Assembly: GCA_902591535.1 (NCBI GenBank)
Contig: CACJBA010000004.1
Coordinates: 1-64,000 of the forward strand
Direction of reading: 5' to 3'
DNA: 64,000 bases
Origin: an uncultured Pelagibacteraceae bacterium
GTDB lineage: Bacteria > Pseudomonadota > Alphaproteobacteria > Pelagibacterales > Pelagibacteraceae
How positions within the stretch are numbered: the first letter of the stretch is position 1; the number at the start of each line of letters is the position of its first letter. The notes beneath the pieces were generated by a model, which searched no databases, had not been told where the DNA came from, and saw only the letters and a list, made by a program, of their open reading frames with translations. Below are positions 47,752 to 58,018 of the stretch, one piece after another. The position numbers and the translations under genes were made by a program.

Positions 47752-49572
47752 ATGTGTGGAATTATTGGAATATCTAGCAACAAACCTGTTTCAGTAAATA
47801 TAATTAATTCATTAAAAAAATTAGAATACAGAGGGTATGACTCTGCTGGTATTGCCACACTTTCAGACGGTGAAATTAATGAAGTAAAATCTGAGGGTAG
47901 AGTAGATAATTTAGAAAATAATTTTAATTTGAAAAATTTGAGAGGAAATATTGGTATAGGACACGTAAGATGGGCTACTCATGGCATTCCAAACAGTTTG
48001 AATGCACATCCACATTCCTCTCACAACGTTTCAGTGGTTCATAATGGAATTATTGAAAATTCAACAATATTAAAAAAACATTTAATAAATAAAGGTCATA
48101 ACTTTAAATCTCAAACAGATACAGAAGTAATTGTTCATTTGATAACTGATCATTTGAAAACATCAGGACTAGAAGAAGCTATAACAAAAACATTAAAACA
48201 ACTTCATGGTAGCTTTGCTCTTGGAATTGTTTTTAAAGATATACCAGACTTAATAGTTGGTGCTAGAAGGGGATCACCTTTAGCTGTTGGTTATGGTCCA
48301 AATGAAAACTATTTAGGATCAGACTCTTATGCTTTAAAATCTATGACAAATAAAATTACTTATCTTGACGATGGTGAATTTTGTATTGTTAAAAAAGATC
48401 AAGTTCTTTTTTTTAACGAAGAAGGTAAAAAAGTTAATAAAAAAATATTAGAACTATCATCAGATGAAGCCACTTATGATAAGGGTGATTTTAAACATTT
48501 CATGGCAAAAGAAATTGAAGAACAACCAACAACAATTAAAACTGGAATTAAAGAATATGTAGATAATGTAAATACAGATATAAGTATATTCAATTTTCCA
48601 TGGAAAATTGAAGATATTAAATCAATAACTTTAGTGGGATGTGGTACTGCATACCATTCTTGTTTGATGGCAAAATATTGGTTTGAAGAACTTACAACTT
48701 TAGATGTAAATATAGATATAGCATCAGAGTTTAGATACAGAAAAAATAGGTTTAAAAAAAATAATTTGTATATTTTTGTTTCACAATCAGGCGAAACTGC
48801 TGATACTTATGCAGCTTTAGATCTTTGTAACAAAAATAATATGAAAACATGTGCCGTTGTAAACGTTATTGAGAGCTCTATTGCAAGAGATTCTAATTTT
48901 GTGTTACCAATTCATTGTGGTCCTGAAATAGGAGTTGCTTCGACTAAAGCATTCTTAGGACAAATTCTTGTTTTATATATATTAGCTTTAAAACTTGGCT
49001 CATTAAGAAATGAAATTGAAAAAAATGAATATCAAGAAAAAATTAAAGACCTAAAAGATTTGCCAGGTTTAATTGAAAAAACTTTATTACATGATAATGA
49101 TATCCAGGCAATATCCTCAACATTTAATAAAGCAAAAGGTTCAATGTTTTTAGGGAGAGGTTATTCATATCCAATAGCCTTAGAAGGTGCATTAAAACTT
49201 AAAGAGCTTTCCTATGTTCATGCAGAAGGATATCCTGCAGGTGAGATGAAACATGGACCATTAGCTTTAATTGAAGAAGGTATGCCCGTGGTAGTATTAG
49301 CACCTAGAGATAGTTATTATAAAAAAACAATTTCGAATATGCAGGAAGTTATTGCAAGAGGCGCTAAGGTATTATTAATAACAAATAAAAGTACAGATGA
49401 AGTTGTTTCAGAAAATATTTGGGAAACAATTGAAGTTGAAAATACAAATGATGACCTATTGCCATTTCTTTTAACAATACCATTACAAAAACTTGCATAT
49501 TATTCTGCTCTCAAAAAAGGTTATGATATTGATAAGCCAAGAAATTTGGCTAAATCTGTCACTGTTGAATAA
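47752..49572 (+). CDS. glmS: Glutamine-fructose-6-phosphate aminotransferase
   Basis: MCGIIGISSNKPV; LEYRGYDSAGIAT; VRWATHGIPNSLNAHPH; C-terminal KPRNLAKSVTVE. Confidence 0.97.
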   Translation: MCGIIGISSNKPVSVNIINSLKKLEYRGYDSAGIATLSDGEINEVKSEGRVDNLENNFNLKNLRGNIGIGHVRWATHGIPNSLNAHPHSSHNVSVVHNGIIENSTILKKHLINKGHNFKSQTDTEVIVHLITDHLKTSGLEEAITKTLKQLHGSFALGIVFKDIPDLIVGARRGSPLAVGYGPNENYLGSDSYALKSMTNKITYLDDGEFCIVKKDQVLFFNEEGKKVNKKILELSSDEATYDKGDFKHFMAKEIEEQPTTIKTGIKEYVDNVNTDISIFNFPWKIEDIKSITLVGCGTAYHSCLMAKYWFEELTTLDVNIDIASEFRYRKNRFKKNNLYIFVSQSGETADTYAALDLCNKNNMKTCAVVNVIESSIARDSNFVLPIHCGPEIGVASTKAFLGQILVLYILALKLGSLRNEIEKNEYQEKIKDLKDLPGLIEKTLLHDNDIQAISSTFNKAKGSMFLGRGYSYPIALEGALKLKELSYVHAEGYPAGEMKHGPLALIEEGMPVVVLAPRDSYYKKTISNMQEVIARGAKVLLITNKSTDEVVSENIWETIEVENTNDDLLPFLLTIPLQKLAYYSALKKGYDIDKPRNLAKSVTVE

Positions 49573-49607
49573 ACTTTAAACTCTGTTAAAACACTTACAG
49601 GTTGAAT

Positions 49608-50987
49608 ATGAAAATTTGGAAAAAAAATAGTTGGAGGAAATATCCTGTCAAACACATTCCTGAATATCCGGACAAAAAAGAACTGGATAAGGTTTTAAAT
49701 AAGATTGAGACATTCCCTCCTTTAGTCTTTGCTGGAGAGACAAGGCATTTAAAAGATCAACTATCACAAGTCGTAGATGGAAAAGCATTTTTACTTCAAG
49801 GAGGAGACTGTGCAGAAAGTTTTGCAGAATTTAACCCAGATAATATAAGAGATACATTTAAACTGTTGCTTCAAATGTCATTAGTTTTAACTTACTCAGC
49901 TTCCTTACCAGTAGTTAAAGTTGGAAGAATAGCTGGACAATTCTCAAAACCAAGAAGTTCTCCTGTTGAAATAAAAAATGGAGTAGAGCTTCCAAGTTAT
50001 TTAGGAGACAATATAAATGGAATGGAATTTACTGAAAAAGCAAGAGTTCCAGACCCTAAAAGATTATTTAAAGCTTATTCTCAATCTGCTGCAACACTTA
50101 ATCTTATAAGAGCCTTTTGTCATGGTGGTTTTGCTGATTTAAAAAATGTTCATTATTGGAATCTAGGATTTATCAAGAATTCACCTGAATTAAAAAGATT
50201 TAAAGATTTGGAAGATAGGATATCTGACGCATTATCATTTATGGATGCTTGTGGAATTAATTCAGATTTTAATAGAAGATTAAAGACTGTAAACTTTTGG
50301 ACATCTCATGAAGCTCTTCTATTGCCATTTGAAGAAAGAATGACAAGAATAGACTCAACTACTGGAGAAAATCATGACACTTCGGCACATTTTGTATGGA
50401 TAGGTGATAGAACTAGACAATTAGATGGTGGCCATGTTGAATTTTGTAGAGGAATAGAAAATCCAATTGGAATTAAATGTGGACCAACTTTAAAACCTGA
50501 TGATTTAATTAATTTATGTAATAGAATTAATCCAAAAAATGAAAAAGGTAAAATTACACTAATTTCAAGATTTGGTGCAGATAATGTTTCAAAATTTTTA
50601 CCAAAATTAATTAGATCAATTAAAAAAGAAGGTTTGAACGTAATTTGGTCATGTGATCCATGTCATGGAAATACAATTCAAGCTGCAACAGGATTTAAAA
50701 CTAGACCATTCAATAGCGTGCTTAAAGAAGTTAAAAATGTATTTGCATGCCATCATAGCGAGGGAAGTTATGCTGGTGGTCTTCATATTGAGCTTACAGG
50801 TCAAAATGTTACGGAATGTATTGGTGGCGCTCAAAAAATATCTGAAAAAGATTTATCTTCTAGATATCATACTCATTGTGATCCAAGACTTAATGCTAAC
50901 CAGGCTTTAGAATTGGCTTTCTTGATCTCAGATGAGATTAAAAAGAATAGCTCCTATTCTAAAAATGCAGATAGAGCGGCATCTTAA
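49608..50987 (+). CDS. aroG: Class II (plant-type) DAHP synthase; ATG at 49608 preferred over TTG 49602
   Basis: WKKNSWRKYPVKHIPEYPD; LLQGGDCAESF; VGRIAGQFSKPRSSPVE; NFWTSHEALLLPFEE; SCDPCHGNTIQA. Confidence 0.93.
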   Translation: MKIWKKNSWRKYPVKHIPEYPDKKELDKVLNKIETFPPLVFAGETRHLKDQLSQVVDGKAFLLQGGDCAESFAEFNPDNIRDTFKLLLQMSLVLTYSASLPVVKVGRIAGQFSKPRSSPVEIKNGVELPSYLGDNINGMEFTEKARVPDPKRLFKAYSQSAATLNLIRAFCHGGFADLKNVHYWNLGFIKNSPELKRFKDLEDRISDALSFMDACGINSDFNRRLKTVNFWTSHEALLLPFEERMTRIDSTTGENHDTSAHFVWIGDRTRQLDGGHVEFCRGIENPIGIKCGPTLKPDDLINLCNRINPKNEKGKITLISRFGADNVSKFLPKLIRSIKKEGLNVIWSCDPCHGNTIQAATGFKTRPFNSVLKEVKNVFACHHSEGSYAGGLHIELTGQNVTECIGGAQKISEKDLSSRYHTHCDPRLNANQALELAFLISDEIKKNSSYSKNADRAAS

Positions 50988-51025
50988 GACATTGTAAAAT
51001 TTTAAATATCTAATACTTTAAAACC

Positions 51026-51763
51026 ATGAATGCTTCAGAAAAAGTAAATTTTATTTCTAATTGGATTAAAGATTATGTAAATAATATGCCAAGCAAGGCA
51101 GAGTCATTGGTTATAGGAATTTCTGGAGGTATAGACTCATCTGTATCTAGCACATTAAGCGCAATGACAGGTTTAAAAACTATTGTTTTGTCAATGCCAA
51201 TCAAACAGAAATCACATCAACATGATTTAAGCTTAAAACATCAAGAGTGGTTAGTTAAAAATTTTAAAAATGTTGAGGCACATACTATCAATTTAGATGA
51301 GTTATTTTTGGCTTTTAGTTCCAGTTTATCAAATTTTAATAATGAACATGGAATGGCGAATTCAAGAGCTAGATTAAGAATGACAACACTTTATCAAGTT
51401 GCTGCAGCGAATAAAGGAATAGTAGTTGGGACAGGAAATAAAGTTGAAGATTTTGGTGTTGGGTTTTACACAAAATATGGAGATGGTGGGGTAGATATAT
51501 CTCCTATAGCTGATTGCAATAAAACTGAAGTTTGGGAGCTTGGAAAAGAGCTTGGAATTTTAAAAGAAATTATAGATGCGGCCCCTACAGATGGTTTATG
51601 GGACGATGGAAGAACTGATGAAGGTCAACTTGGACTAAAATATGAAGAATTAGAAGAAGCTATGGATAACCCTAATTCTGCCAATCGAGCTAAATACGAA
51701 AATATTAGAAAACAAAATTTGCATAAAATGGAGCCAATTCCAGTATGCAAAATTCCAAATTAA
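51026..51763 (+). CDS. nadE: NH3-dependent NAD+ synthetase
   Basis: LVIGISGGIDSSVSSTL; NSRARLRMTTLYQVAAANKGIVVGTGNKVEDFGVGFYTKYGDGGVDISPI. Confidence 0.94.
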   Translation: MNASEKVNFISNWIKDYVNNMPSKAESLVIGISGGIDSSVSSTLSAMTGLKTIVLSMPIKQKSHQHDLSLKHQEWLVKNFKNVEAHTINLDELFLAFSSSLSNFNNEHGMANSRARLRMTTLYQVAAANKGIVVGTGNKVEDFGVGFYTKYGDGGVDISPIADCNKTEVWELGKELGILKEIIDAAPTDGLWDDGRTDEGQLGLKYEELEEAMDNPNSANRAKYENIRKQNLHKMEPIPVCKIPN

Positions 51764-51765
51764 TC

Positions 51766-51790
51766 AAATAGATTCACAAATCTATTTTTT
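51766..51790 (+). terminator. Intrinsic terminator between nadE and cysS
   Basis: AAATAGATT-CACA-AATCTATTT + T-run (TTTTTT at 51785-51790); perfect 9-bp stem. Confidence 0.75.
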
Positions 51791-51808
51791 AAGTATATTC
51801 CTAAAATA

Positions 51809-53164
51809 ATGAGTAAAGATATTTTTTTAACAAACAATCTATCAAATAAAAAAGAGAAGTTTGTACCACTAGATAAAAGCAACATTAGAATGTATGTGTG
51901 TGGTCCAACTGTTTACGATGATCCTCATATTGGGAACGCAAGACCAATAGTTGTATTTGATATTCTGTTTAAAATTTTTAAAAAAAATTATCCTAAAGTC
52001 ACTTATGTGCGAAATATTACAGATATTGATGATAAAATTATTAAATCTTCAAAAGAAAATAACATTTCAATTTCAGAATTAACAAGCAAAGTAACTAAAA
52101 GTTTTAGTGAAGATTGTAAATACTTAAATTGTGAAGAGCCAACCCATCAACCTAAAGCAACTGAAAATATAGATTTGATGATTGAAATGATTTCTGAATT
52201 AATAAAAAAAGGATTTGCTTATGAAAATAATAAGCATGTTTATTTTGAGGTTAAAAAATTCAAAGATTATGGTCAACTATCAAATAAAAAATTAGAAGAA
52301 CTTATTGCTGGATCAAGAGTAGAAGTAAGTGAAAATAAAAAAAATTCAGAAGATTTTGTTTTATGGAAACCATCAGAAGATGATGAACCATCATGGGAGT
52401 CTCCATGGGGAAATGGAAGGCCAGGATGGCATCTGGAGTGCTCAGCGATGTCAAAGAAATTTTTAGGAGATGAGTTCGATGTTCACGGAGGTGGTATAGA
52501 TTTGTTATTTCCTCATCATGAAAATGAAATAGCTCAATCAAGATGCGCAAATGATACAAAAATATTTGCAAAATTTTGGATGCATAATGCATTCATCACT
52601 ATGTCTAATGAAAAGATGGCTAAGTCTCAGGGAAATATTTTAAAAATAAAAGATTTTAGAAATAAGATAAGTGGTCAAGTTTTGAGATTAGCTTTACTGA
52701 GTGCGCATTATAAACAACCATTAGATTGGAATGACAAACTTCTGAACGACTGTGAAAACACGATAAATAAATGGTACAATTCATATTTAGATATTGAAAA
52801 CAATTATAAAGTTTCTGATGAAATTCTTCAGCCACTTTATGATGATTTAAACACTCCTGGATATATTGCTAATTTACACCAATTATATGACAAAGCTCAA
52901 AAAGGTAACGATGAAGATAAATCTTTATTTGTTTCTGCTTGTCAATTTGTAGGAATATTAAATGAAAGTAAGGAAAATTGGCTTAAATTTAAAATTAACA
53001 AAGCTTTAATTTCTGAAAAAGAAATTTTACAAAAAATTCAGGAAAGAAATAAGGCTAGAGAGAACAAAAATTACGAAGAAGCTGATAAAATTAGAAATGA
53101 GCTTTTAGACAAAGGTGTTTTAATAGAGGATAAAGATGGTAAAACGACTTGGAAATTTAAATGA
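51809..53164 (+). CDS. cysS: Cysteinyl-tRNA synthetase
   Basis: MYVCGPTVYDDPHIGNARPIVVFDIL; WHLECSAMSKKFLG; HGGGIDLLFPHHENEIAQS; EKMAKSQGN. Confidence 0.97.
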   Translation: MSKDIFLTNNLSNKKEKFVPLDKSNIRMYVCGPTVYDDPHIGNARPIVVFDILFKIFKKNYPKVTYVRNITDIDDKIIKSSKENNISISELTSKVTKSFSEDCKYLNCEEPTHQPKATENIDLMIEMISELIKKGFAYENNKHVYFEVKKFKDYGQLSNKKLEELIAGSRVEVSENKKNSEDFVLWKPSEDDEPSWESPWGNGRPGWHLECSAMSKKFLGDEFDVHGGGIDLLFPHHENEIAQSRCANDTKIFAKFWMHNAFITMSNEKMAKSQGNILKIKDFRNKISGQVLRLALLSAHYKQPLDWNDKLLNDCENTINKWYNSYLDIENNYKVSDEILQPLYDDLNTPGYIANLHQLYDKAQKGNDEDKSLFVSACQFVGILNESKENWLKFKINKALISEKEILQKIQERNKARENKNYEEADKIRNELLDKGVLIEDKDGKTTWKFK

Positions 53165-54762
53165 GCAAAGAACAGCTTTATATATTTGACACGACATTAC
53201 GTGATGGTGCGCAAACTCAAGGTGTAGATTTTTCAATTGATGATAAAGAAAAAATCTCATCAGCCTTAGATAAATTGGGCGTTGATTATGTTGAAGGAGG
53301 TTGGCCAGGTGCAAATCCAACCGATACTGAGTTTTTCAATAAAGATCATAACTTCAAATCAGCGAAATTAACCGCATTTGGAATGACTAAAAAATCAGAG
53401 CATAGTGCAGAAAATGACCCCATGCTCTCATCATTAATTAACTCAAAAAGCACTTCTGTTTGTCTTTTTGGAAAATCATGGGATTTTCAAGTAGATGTCG
53501 CATTAGGAATAAGTAATGAGCAGAATTTAATGAATATAAGTGAAAGCACAAAACATATCGTTAAATCTGGAAAAGAGTTCATGTTTGATGCTGAACATTT
53601 TTTTGATGGATATAAAGCTAATCCAGAATATGCAATGTCATGTTTAAAAGCTGCTTTTGATAATGGTGCTAGATGGATTGTATTATGTGATACTAACGGC
53701 GGTACACTTCCACACGAGGTAACAGAGATTGTATCTAAAGTAAGTAAGCAAATTCCAGGAAAAAATTTAGGAATACATGCTCATAATGATACAGAAAATG
53801 CAGTTGCCAATAGTCTTGCAGCAGTTCAAGCAGGTGTTAGACAAGTCCAGGGTACTATCAATGGTTTGGGGGAAAGATGTGGAAATGCTAATTTAATGTC
53901 ATTAATTCCCTCATTTTTTTTAAAGAAAGATTTTTCAGAAAAGTTTGAATTAAGTATTAAAAGAGAAAATTTAAAAAACTTAACTCAATGCTCAAGATTA
54001 TTAGATGAGATATTAAATAGAAAACCCAATAAACATTTACCTTATGTTGGAGCTTCTGCTTTTTCTCACAAGGGCGGAATGCATGTTTCAGCTGTTCAAA
54101 AAGATCCTAAAACTTATGAGCACATAAATCCAGAAGAAGTTGGAAACTCTAGAAATATAGTAGTTTCTGATCAATCGGGACAATCTAATATAATGTCGAG
54201 ATTGAATTTAATAGGAATTAAAGTTGAGAAAAGTGATCCAAAAATTAAAAAACTTTTAGATGAAGTGAAAGATCGAGAATTTATTGGTTATAGTTATGAT
54301 GGTGCTGATGCATCCTTTGAGTTGTTAGCTCGAAGGTTAATGGGGGAGATACCAAGATATATTTCTATTAATGAATATGATGTTTCAGTAAAGAAAGATA
54401 ATGCAGGAGAAATAGTTTCATATGCAAAAGCTCAATTAGAAGTAGATGGAGATAAAATTTTGTGTGAAGGACAAGGAAATGGACCTGTTAATGCTCTAGA
54501 CAATGCAATTAGAAAGAATGTTAATAAGCTTGCTAAATATTCAGAATATTTAAAAGATTTAAGACTAGTTGATTACAAAGTTAGAATTTTAAACACTGGT
54601 ACAGAAGCTGTAACAAGAGTTAGTATTGAAAGTACAGATTCAAAGGGTATTAATTGGTTTACCATTGGAGTATCACCAAATATCATTGATGCATCTTTCA
54701 AAGCTCTTGTTGATAGTTTAGATTATAAGTTATTTAAAGATAAAGCTCCTGGAAGTTCGTAA
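53161..54762 (+). CDS. cimA: (R)-citramalate synthase / isopropylmalate synthase family
   Basis: FDTTLRDGAQTQGVDFSIDDK; VEGGWPGANPTDTEFF; GIHAHNDTENAVANSLAAVQAGVRQVQGTINGLGERCGN. Confidence 0.9.
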   Translation: MSKEQLYIFDTTLRDGAQTQGVDFSIDDKEKISSALDKLGVDYVEGGWPGANPTDTEFFNKDHNFKSAKLTAFGMTKKSEHSAENDPMLSSLINSKSTSVCLFGKSWDFQVDVALGISNEQNLMNISESTKHIVKSGKEFMFDAEHFFDGYKANPEYAMSCLKAAFDNGARWIVLCDTNGGTLPHEVTEIVSKVSKQIPGKNLGIHAHNDTENAVANSLAAVQAGVRQVQGTINGLGERCGNANLMSLIPSFFLKKDFSEKFELSIKRENLKNLTQCSRLLDEILNRKPNKHLPYVGASAFSHKGGMHVSAVQKDPKTYEHINPEEVGNSRNIVVSDQSGQSNIMSRLNLIGIKVEKSDPKIKKLLDEVKDREFIGYSYDGADASFELLARRLMGEIPRYISINEYDVSVKKDNAGEIVSYAKAQLEVDGDKILCEGQGNGPVNALDNAIRKNVNKLAKYSEYLKDLRLVDYKVRILNTGTEAVTRVSIESTDSKGINWFTIGVSPNIIDASFKALVDSLDYKLFKDKAPGSS

Positions 54763-54764
54763 GA

Positions 54765-55628
54765 ATGAAAATTAAAAAATTTTCAGAAAAACCATCTGAT
54801 CTAAAAGATAGAATAGGAGCAAAACCAATAGTTTGTTATCCAAATGCCAATATTGAAGAAAAAAATTTAAGTATTTTACATGCTGCTCGAGAACACTTAC
54901 TTAAAAAAGAGGAAGTCATAATTCCTCCAAGAGACGCAAAAACGTTCGAAGTCAAATTTGGTGAGTTTTTTAGAATTGAAAGTGTAGAGGGACCTCAAGT
55001 AGGTGATTTAAATTTATTTAATTTAAATAATTTAGAGGAAAAATTTTACTCAGGAAAAACAAGAGCACTCTATGGAACTCATCTTTCTGTTGGAGATAAA
55101 ATGTTTAGTAGTTTTCCATATCTTAGATCTTTAGCAACAATTACCTGGGATACATTAGATTGGTATGATTATGATAAAGACGGAGGGTCGGTTCATGATG
55201 TAATTGGTACAAGATGTGATCCTTACACATCAAAACTTCTGAGCAATAAAGATTACCATTATTGTTGTCATTCAAATTTAACAAGAGCTTTAGTTAAAGA
55301 AAAAAATGTTCAGTTGGACCACGCAGAAAAAATAGTTCATGATGTATTAAATGTTTTTATGCTAACTGGATTTACTAATGATACTAAACAATATTTTATG
55401 AAAGCAAGTCCAGTAAGACCTGGTGATTATTTAGAGTTTTTTGCTGAAACAGATTTATTGGGTGCTCTTTCTGCTTGTCCAGGAGGTGATTGTGGATCTG
55501 AACATTCATCTGATGTTGCAAAATGTTATCCATTAAAAGTTTCTATTTGGACAGTAGATCCAAAATATTTAAATGATATTAAACCATCAGCTATTTCCAA
55601 TTATAACAGAAATCATGGCATAGATTAA
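54765..55628 (+). CDS. DUF1989 (urea carboxylase-associated) family protein
   Basis: EGPQVGDLNLFNL; TRALYGTHLSVGDKMFSSFPYLRSLATIT; GTRCDPYT; SACPGGDCGS. Confidence 0.82.
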   Translation: MKIKKFSEKPSDLKDRIGAKPIVCYPNANIEEKNLSILHAAREHLLKKEEVIIPPRDAKTFEVKFGEFFRIESVEGPQVGDLNLFNLNNLEEKFYSGKTRALYGTHLSVGDKMFSSFPYLRSLATITWDTLDWYDYDKDGGSVHDVIGTRCDPYTSKLLSNKDYHYCCHSNLTRALVKEKNVQLDHAEKIVHDVLNVFMLTGFTNDTKQYFMKASPVRPGDYLEFFAETDLLGALSACPGGDCGSEHSSDVAKCYPLKVSIWTVDPKYLNDIKPSAISNYNRNHGID

Positions 55629-56341
55629 TGTCTGTTAATAATATTTCTTTCATTTTACACAAACCCCAACTCTCAGAAAATATAGGAGCATGTGCAAGGG
55701 GAATGAAAAATTTTAATTTTAATAAACTGATTGTTATTGATCCTAAACCAATATTTCCAAATGATAAAATTTTGGCAACTTCAGTAGGAGCAAAAAATAT
55801 AATTAAAAAAACAAAATATTTTGATACTATAGAGAAGTCCTTAAAAAATATTGATATTGTAATTGCAACATCCGCAAGATTTAGAAATAAAAATGTAAAA
55901 CATATTCAGTTAGAAGATTTAAAAAAAATTAATTATAAAAAAAAAGTAGGTTTCTTATTTGGTTCAGAAGCATCTGGATTATCTAATAATGAAATAAGTT
56001 ATGCAAATTATACTCTACAAATTCCAACTAATCCTGATTTTAAATCATTAAATTTATCTCATAGTCTAATAATAATTGCTCAATATGTATCAAGTATAAT
56101 TAATTCTAAAAAATCATACTTTAAGAAATCAAATAAAGTTAAATCAGCCTCCAAAAAAGAAATAATATCAATGGCAAATCTTTGTATTAATAATCTTGAA
56201 GAGGTTAATTTTTTTAAATCGAAAGAAAAAAAACCAATTATGCTCGAAAATTTGAGAAATATTTTTTACAGGATGGAGCTATCAACAAAAGAAACACGTA
56301 TTTTATCAGGTGTATTTGCAAGTTTAGGTAAAAAACGTTGA
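55628..56341 (+). CDS. trmJ: tRNA/rRNA methyltransferase, SPOUT/TrmH family (TrmJ-like)
   Basis: ISFILHKPQLSENIGACARGMKNF; VGFLFGSEASGLSNNEISYANYTLQIPTNPDFKSLNLSHSLIIIAQ. Confidence 0.9.
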   Translation: MSVNNISFILHKPQLSENIGACARGMKNFNFNKLIVIDPKPIFPNDKILATSVGAKNIIKKTKYFDTIEKSLKNIDIVIATSARFRNKNVKHIQLEDLKKINYKKKVGFLFGSEASGLSNNEISYANYTLQIPTNPDFKSLNLSHSLIIIAQYVSSIINSKKSYFKKSNKVKSASKKEIISMANLCINNLEEVNFFKSKEKKPIMLENLRNIFYRMELSTKETRILSGVFASLGKKR

Positions 56342-56369
56342 TTGACAAAATTACGAGTAAGTTTATAAA
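56342..56369 (+). promoter_or_regulatory. Sigma70-like promoter upstream of rpsD
   Basis: TTGACA -16 bp- TATAAA, ending 12 bp before the rpsD ATG. Confidence 0.6.
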
Positions 56370-56381
56370 GCCCACTATTAA

Positions 56382-56999
56382 ATGACAAAAAGATTAAACT
56401 CTAAACATAAAGTAGATAGAAGATTAAAAGTAAACCTGTGGGGCAGACCCAAAAGTCCTTTTAATACTAGAGCTTATGGTCCCGGCCAACATGGTCAGAC
56501 AAAAACTACCAAACCATCAGATTATGGAATTCAATTACAAGCAAAACAAAAATTAAAAGCTTATTATGGTAATATTAACGAAAAGCAATTTAGAAATATT
56601 TACAAAAAAGCAGTGATGCTAAAAGGGGATACAGGCGAAAACTTAATTGGTCTTTTAGAAAGAAGATTAGATGCAGTAATTTACAGAGCGAAATTCGCAA
56701 CTACTATTTTTTCAGCAAGACAATTAATTAATCATGGCCATGTGAGAGTAAATGGTAAAAAAGTAAACATTGGAAGTTATTTGGTAAAAGAAGAAGATAC
56801 AGTTGAAGTAAGAGAAAAATCAAAACAATTGGCAATAATTGATATTGCATTAGCAAATAAAGAAAGAGAAACACCAGAATATATCCAATTAGATGAAAAA
56901 AATAAAAAATTTAAATTTGTAAGAACTCCTAAATTTGAAGAAGTTCCTTATCCAGTAATCATGGAACCTAATTTAGTTATCGAGTATTATTCAAGATAG
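56382..56999 (+). CDS. rpsD: 30S ribosomal protein S4
   Basis: [71 protein letters not shown]. Confidence 0.97.
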   Translation: MTKRLNSKHKVDRRLKVNLWGRPKSPFNTRAYGPGQHGQTKTTKPSDYGIQLQAKQKLKAYYGNINEKQFRNIYKKAVMLKGDTGENLIGLLERRLDAVIYRAKFATTIFSARQLINHGHVRVNGKKVNIGSYLVKEEDTVEVREKSKQLAIIDIALANKERETPEYIQLDEKNKKFKFVRTPKFEEVPYPVIMEPNLVIEYYSR

Positions 57000-57002
57000 C
57001 AA

Positions 57003-57677
57003 ATGATACAAAGAACATCTAAGGAGCATGTTCTTAAAATCTTAAAAAAAAATCAAAATAATTGGAAAATTTTAGACATAGGATGTAATTTAGCAGCAGT
57101 TGAATACGCACAAACAGCTGCAGATATTGAAGATTTTTCAAAATTTTATCAAGAAAAAAATAAAGAATTTATTTTAATTAAAAATAAAACTCTTCCATTC
57201 AAAGATAATGAATTTGATTTTGTTTATGCCAGTCATGTAATAGAGCATATTGATGATGTATCATTTTTTATAAGTGAGCTTAAAAGAATATCAAAACAAG
57301 GTTATATTGAACTACCATCAGTTTTAGAAGATAATCTTGTGCTGTCAAAAAATAGTAGTGAAGATCATAAATGGATGTTTAAATTTGATGATGTTGAAAA
57401 AATTTTATTAGTTGAAAAGAAAAAAGAGTTAATAGAACCATTTATTACTCATGGCGTTTTGTTTGAAACATTAAGAAAAAATTTTAGAAGCAGTTTAGTT
57501 TTAGAGCTCCATTGGGAAAATGAAATAAATTATGAGTTTAGAAATTTCACTGTTGAGGCAAAAAAGTCATATTTTTATCTAATAATAAAAAAATACCTCA
57601 GTCATTTTATAAGAAGAAATAAAATTATTTCCTTATTAATTTTAATTATATTGATTTTGTTAATATTGTTTTTTTAA
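57003..57677 (+). CDS. Class I SAM-dependent methyltransferase-like protein with C-terminal TM anchor
   Basis: WKILDIGCNLAAVEYA (degenerate motif I); LPFKDNEFDFVYASHVIEHIDD; hydrophobic C-terminus IISLLILIILILLILFF. Confidence 0.7.
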   Translation: MIQRTSKEHVLKILKKNQNNWKILDIGCNLAAVEYAQTAADIEDFSKFYQEKNKEFILIKNKTLPFKDNEFDFVYASHVIEHIDDVSFFISELKRISKQGYIELPSVLEDNLVLSKNSSEDHKWMFKFDDVEKILLVEKKKELIEPFITHGVLFETLRKNFRSSLVLELHWENEINYEFRNFTVEAKKSYFYLIIKKYLSHFIRRNKIISLLILIILILLILFF

Positions 57678-57682
57678 ATTTA

Positions 57683-58018
57683 TTAATTTTTTTTAAAATT
57701 TATTCCTTTGTCTTCAAGAATCTTTTTAAGTTCTCCATTTGCATACATTTCTTTTACGATATCGCAACCGCCAACAAATTCCTTTTTAATGTATAATTGA
57801 GGGATAGTTGGCCAATCGCTATAAACTTTTATCCCTTCTCTCATGTTTTGATCTTCTAAAACATTTACACCTTTAAAATTTACTTCGAGAACTTTTAACA
57901 TATTAGAAACAGCCATTGAAAATCCACACTGAGGAGCATCAGGTGTTCCTTTCATAAATAAACATACTTCATTATTATCTATATGATTTTGAATTGTATT
58001 TTTTGTATTTTCATCCAT
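57683..58018 (-). CDS. grxD: Monothiol glutaredoxin (Grx4 family)
   Basis: VCLFMKGTPDAPQCGFSMAV; YSDWPTIPQLYIKKEFVGGCDIVKEMY. Confidence 0.95.
   Translation of the reverse strand: MDENTKNTIQNHIDNNEVCLFMKGTPDAPQCGFSMAVSNMLKVLEVNFKGVNVLEDQNMREGIKVYSDWPTIPQLYIKKEFVGGCDIVKEMYANGELKKILEDKGINFKKN

Noticed and set aside
52302-52592. 96-aa antisense ORF in cysS (and 53120-53320 minus, 50649-50834 minus, 50653-50910 plus)
   Set aside because: Overlap strongly conserved cysS, cimA or aroG reading frames; low-complexity translations.
57675-57702. TAAATTT...AAATTTA dyad between the methyltransferase and grxD
   Set aside because: Only A/T, weak pairing and expected by chance in this composition.
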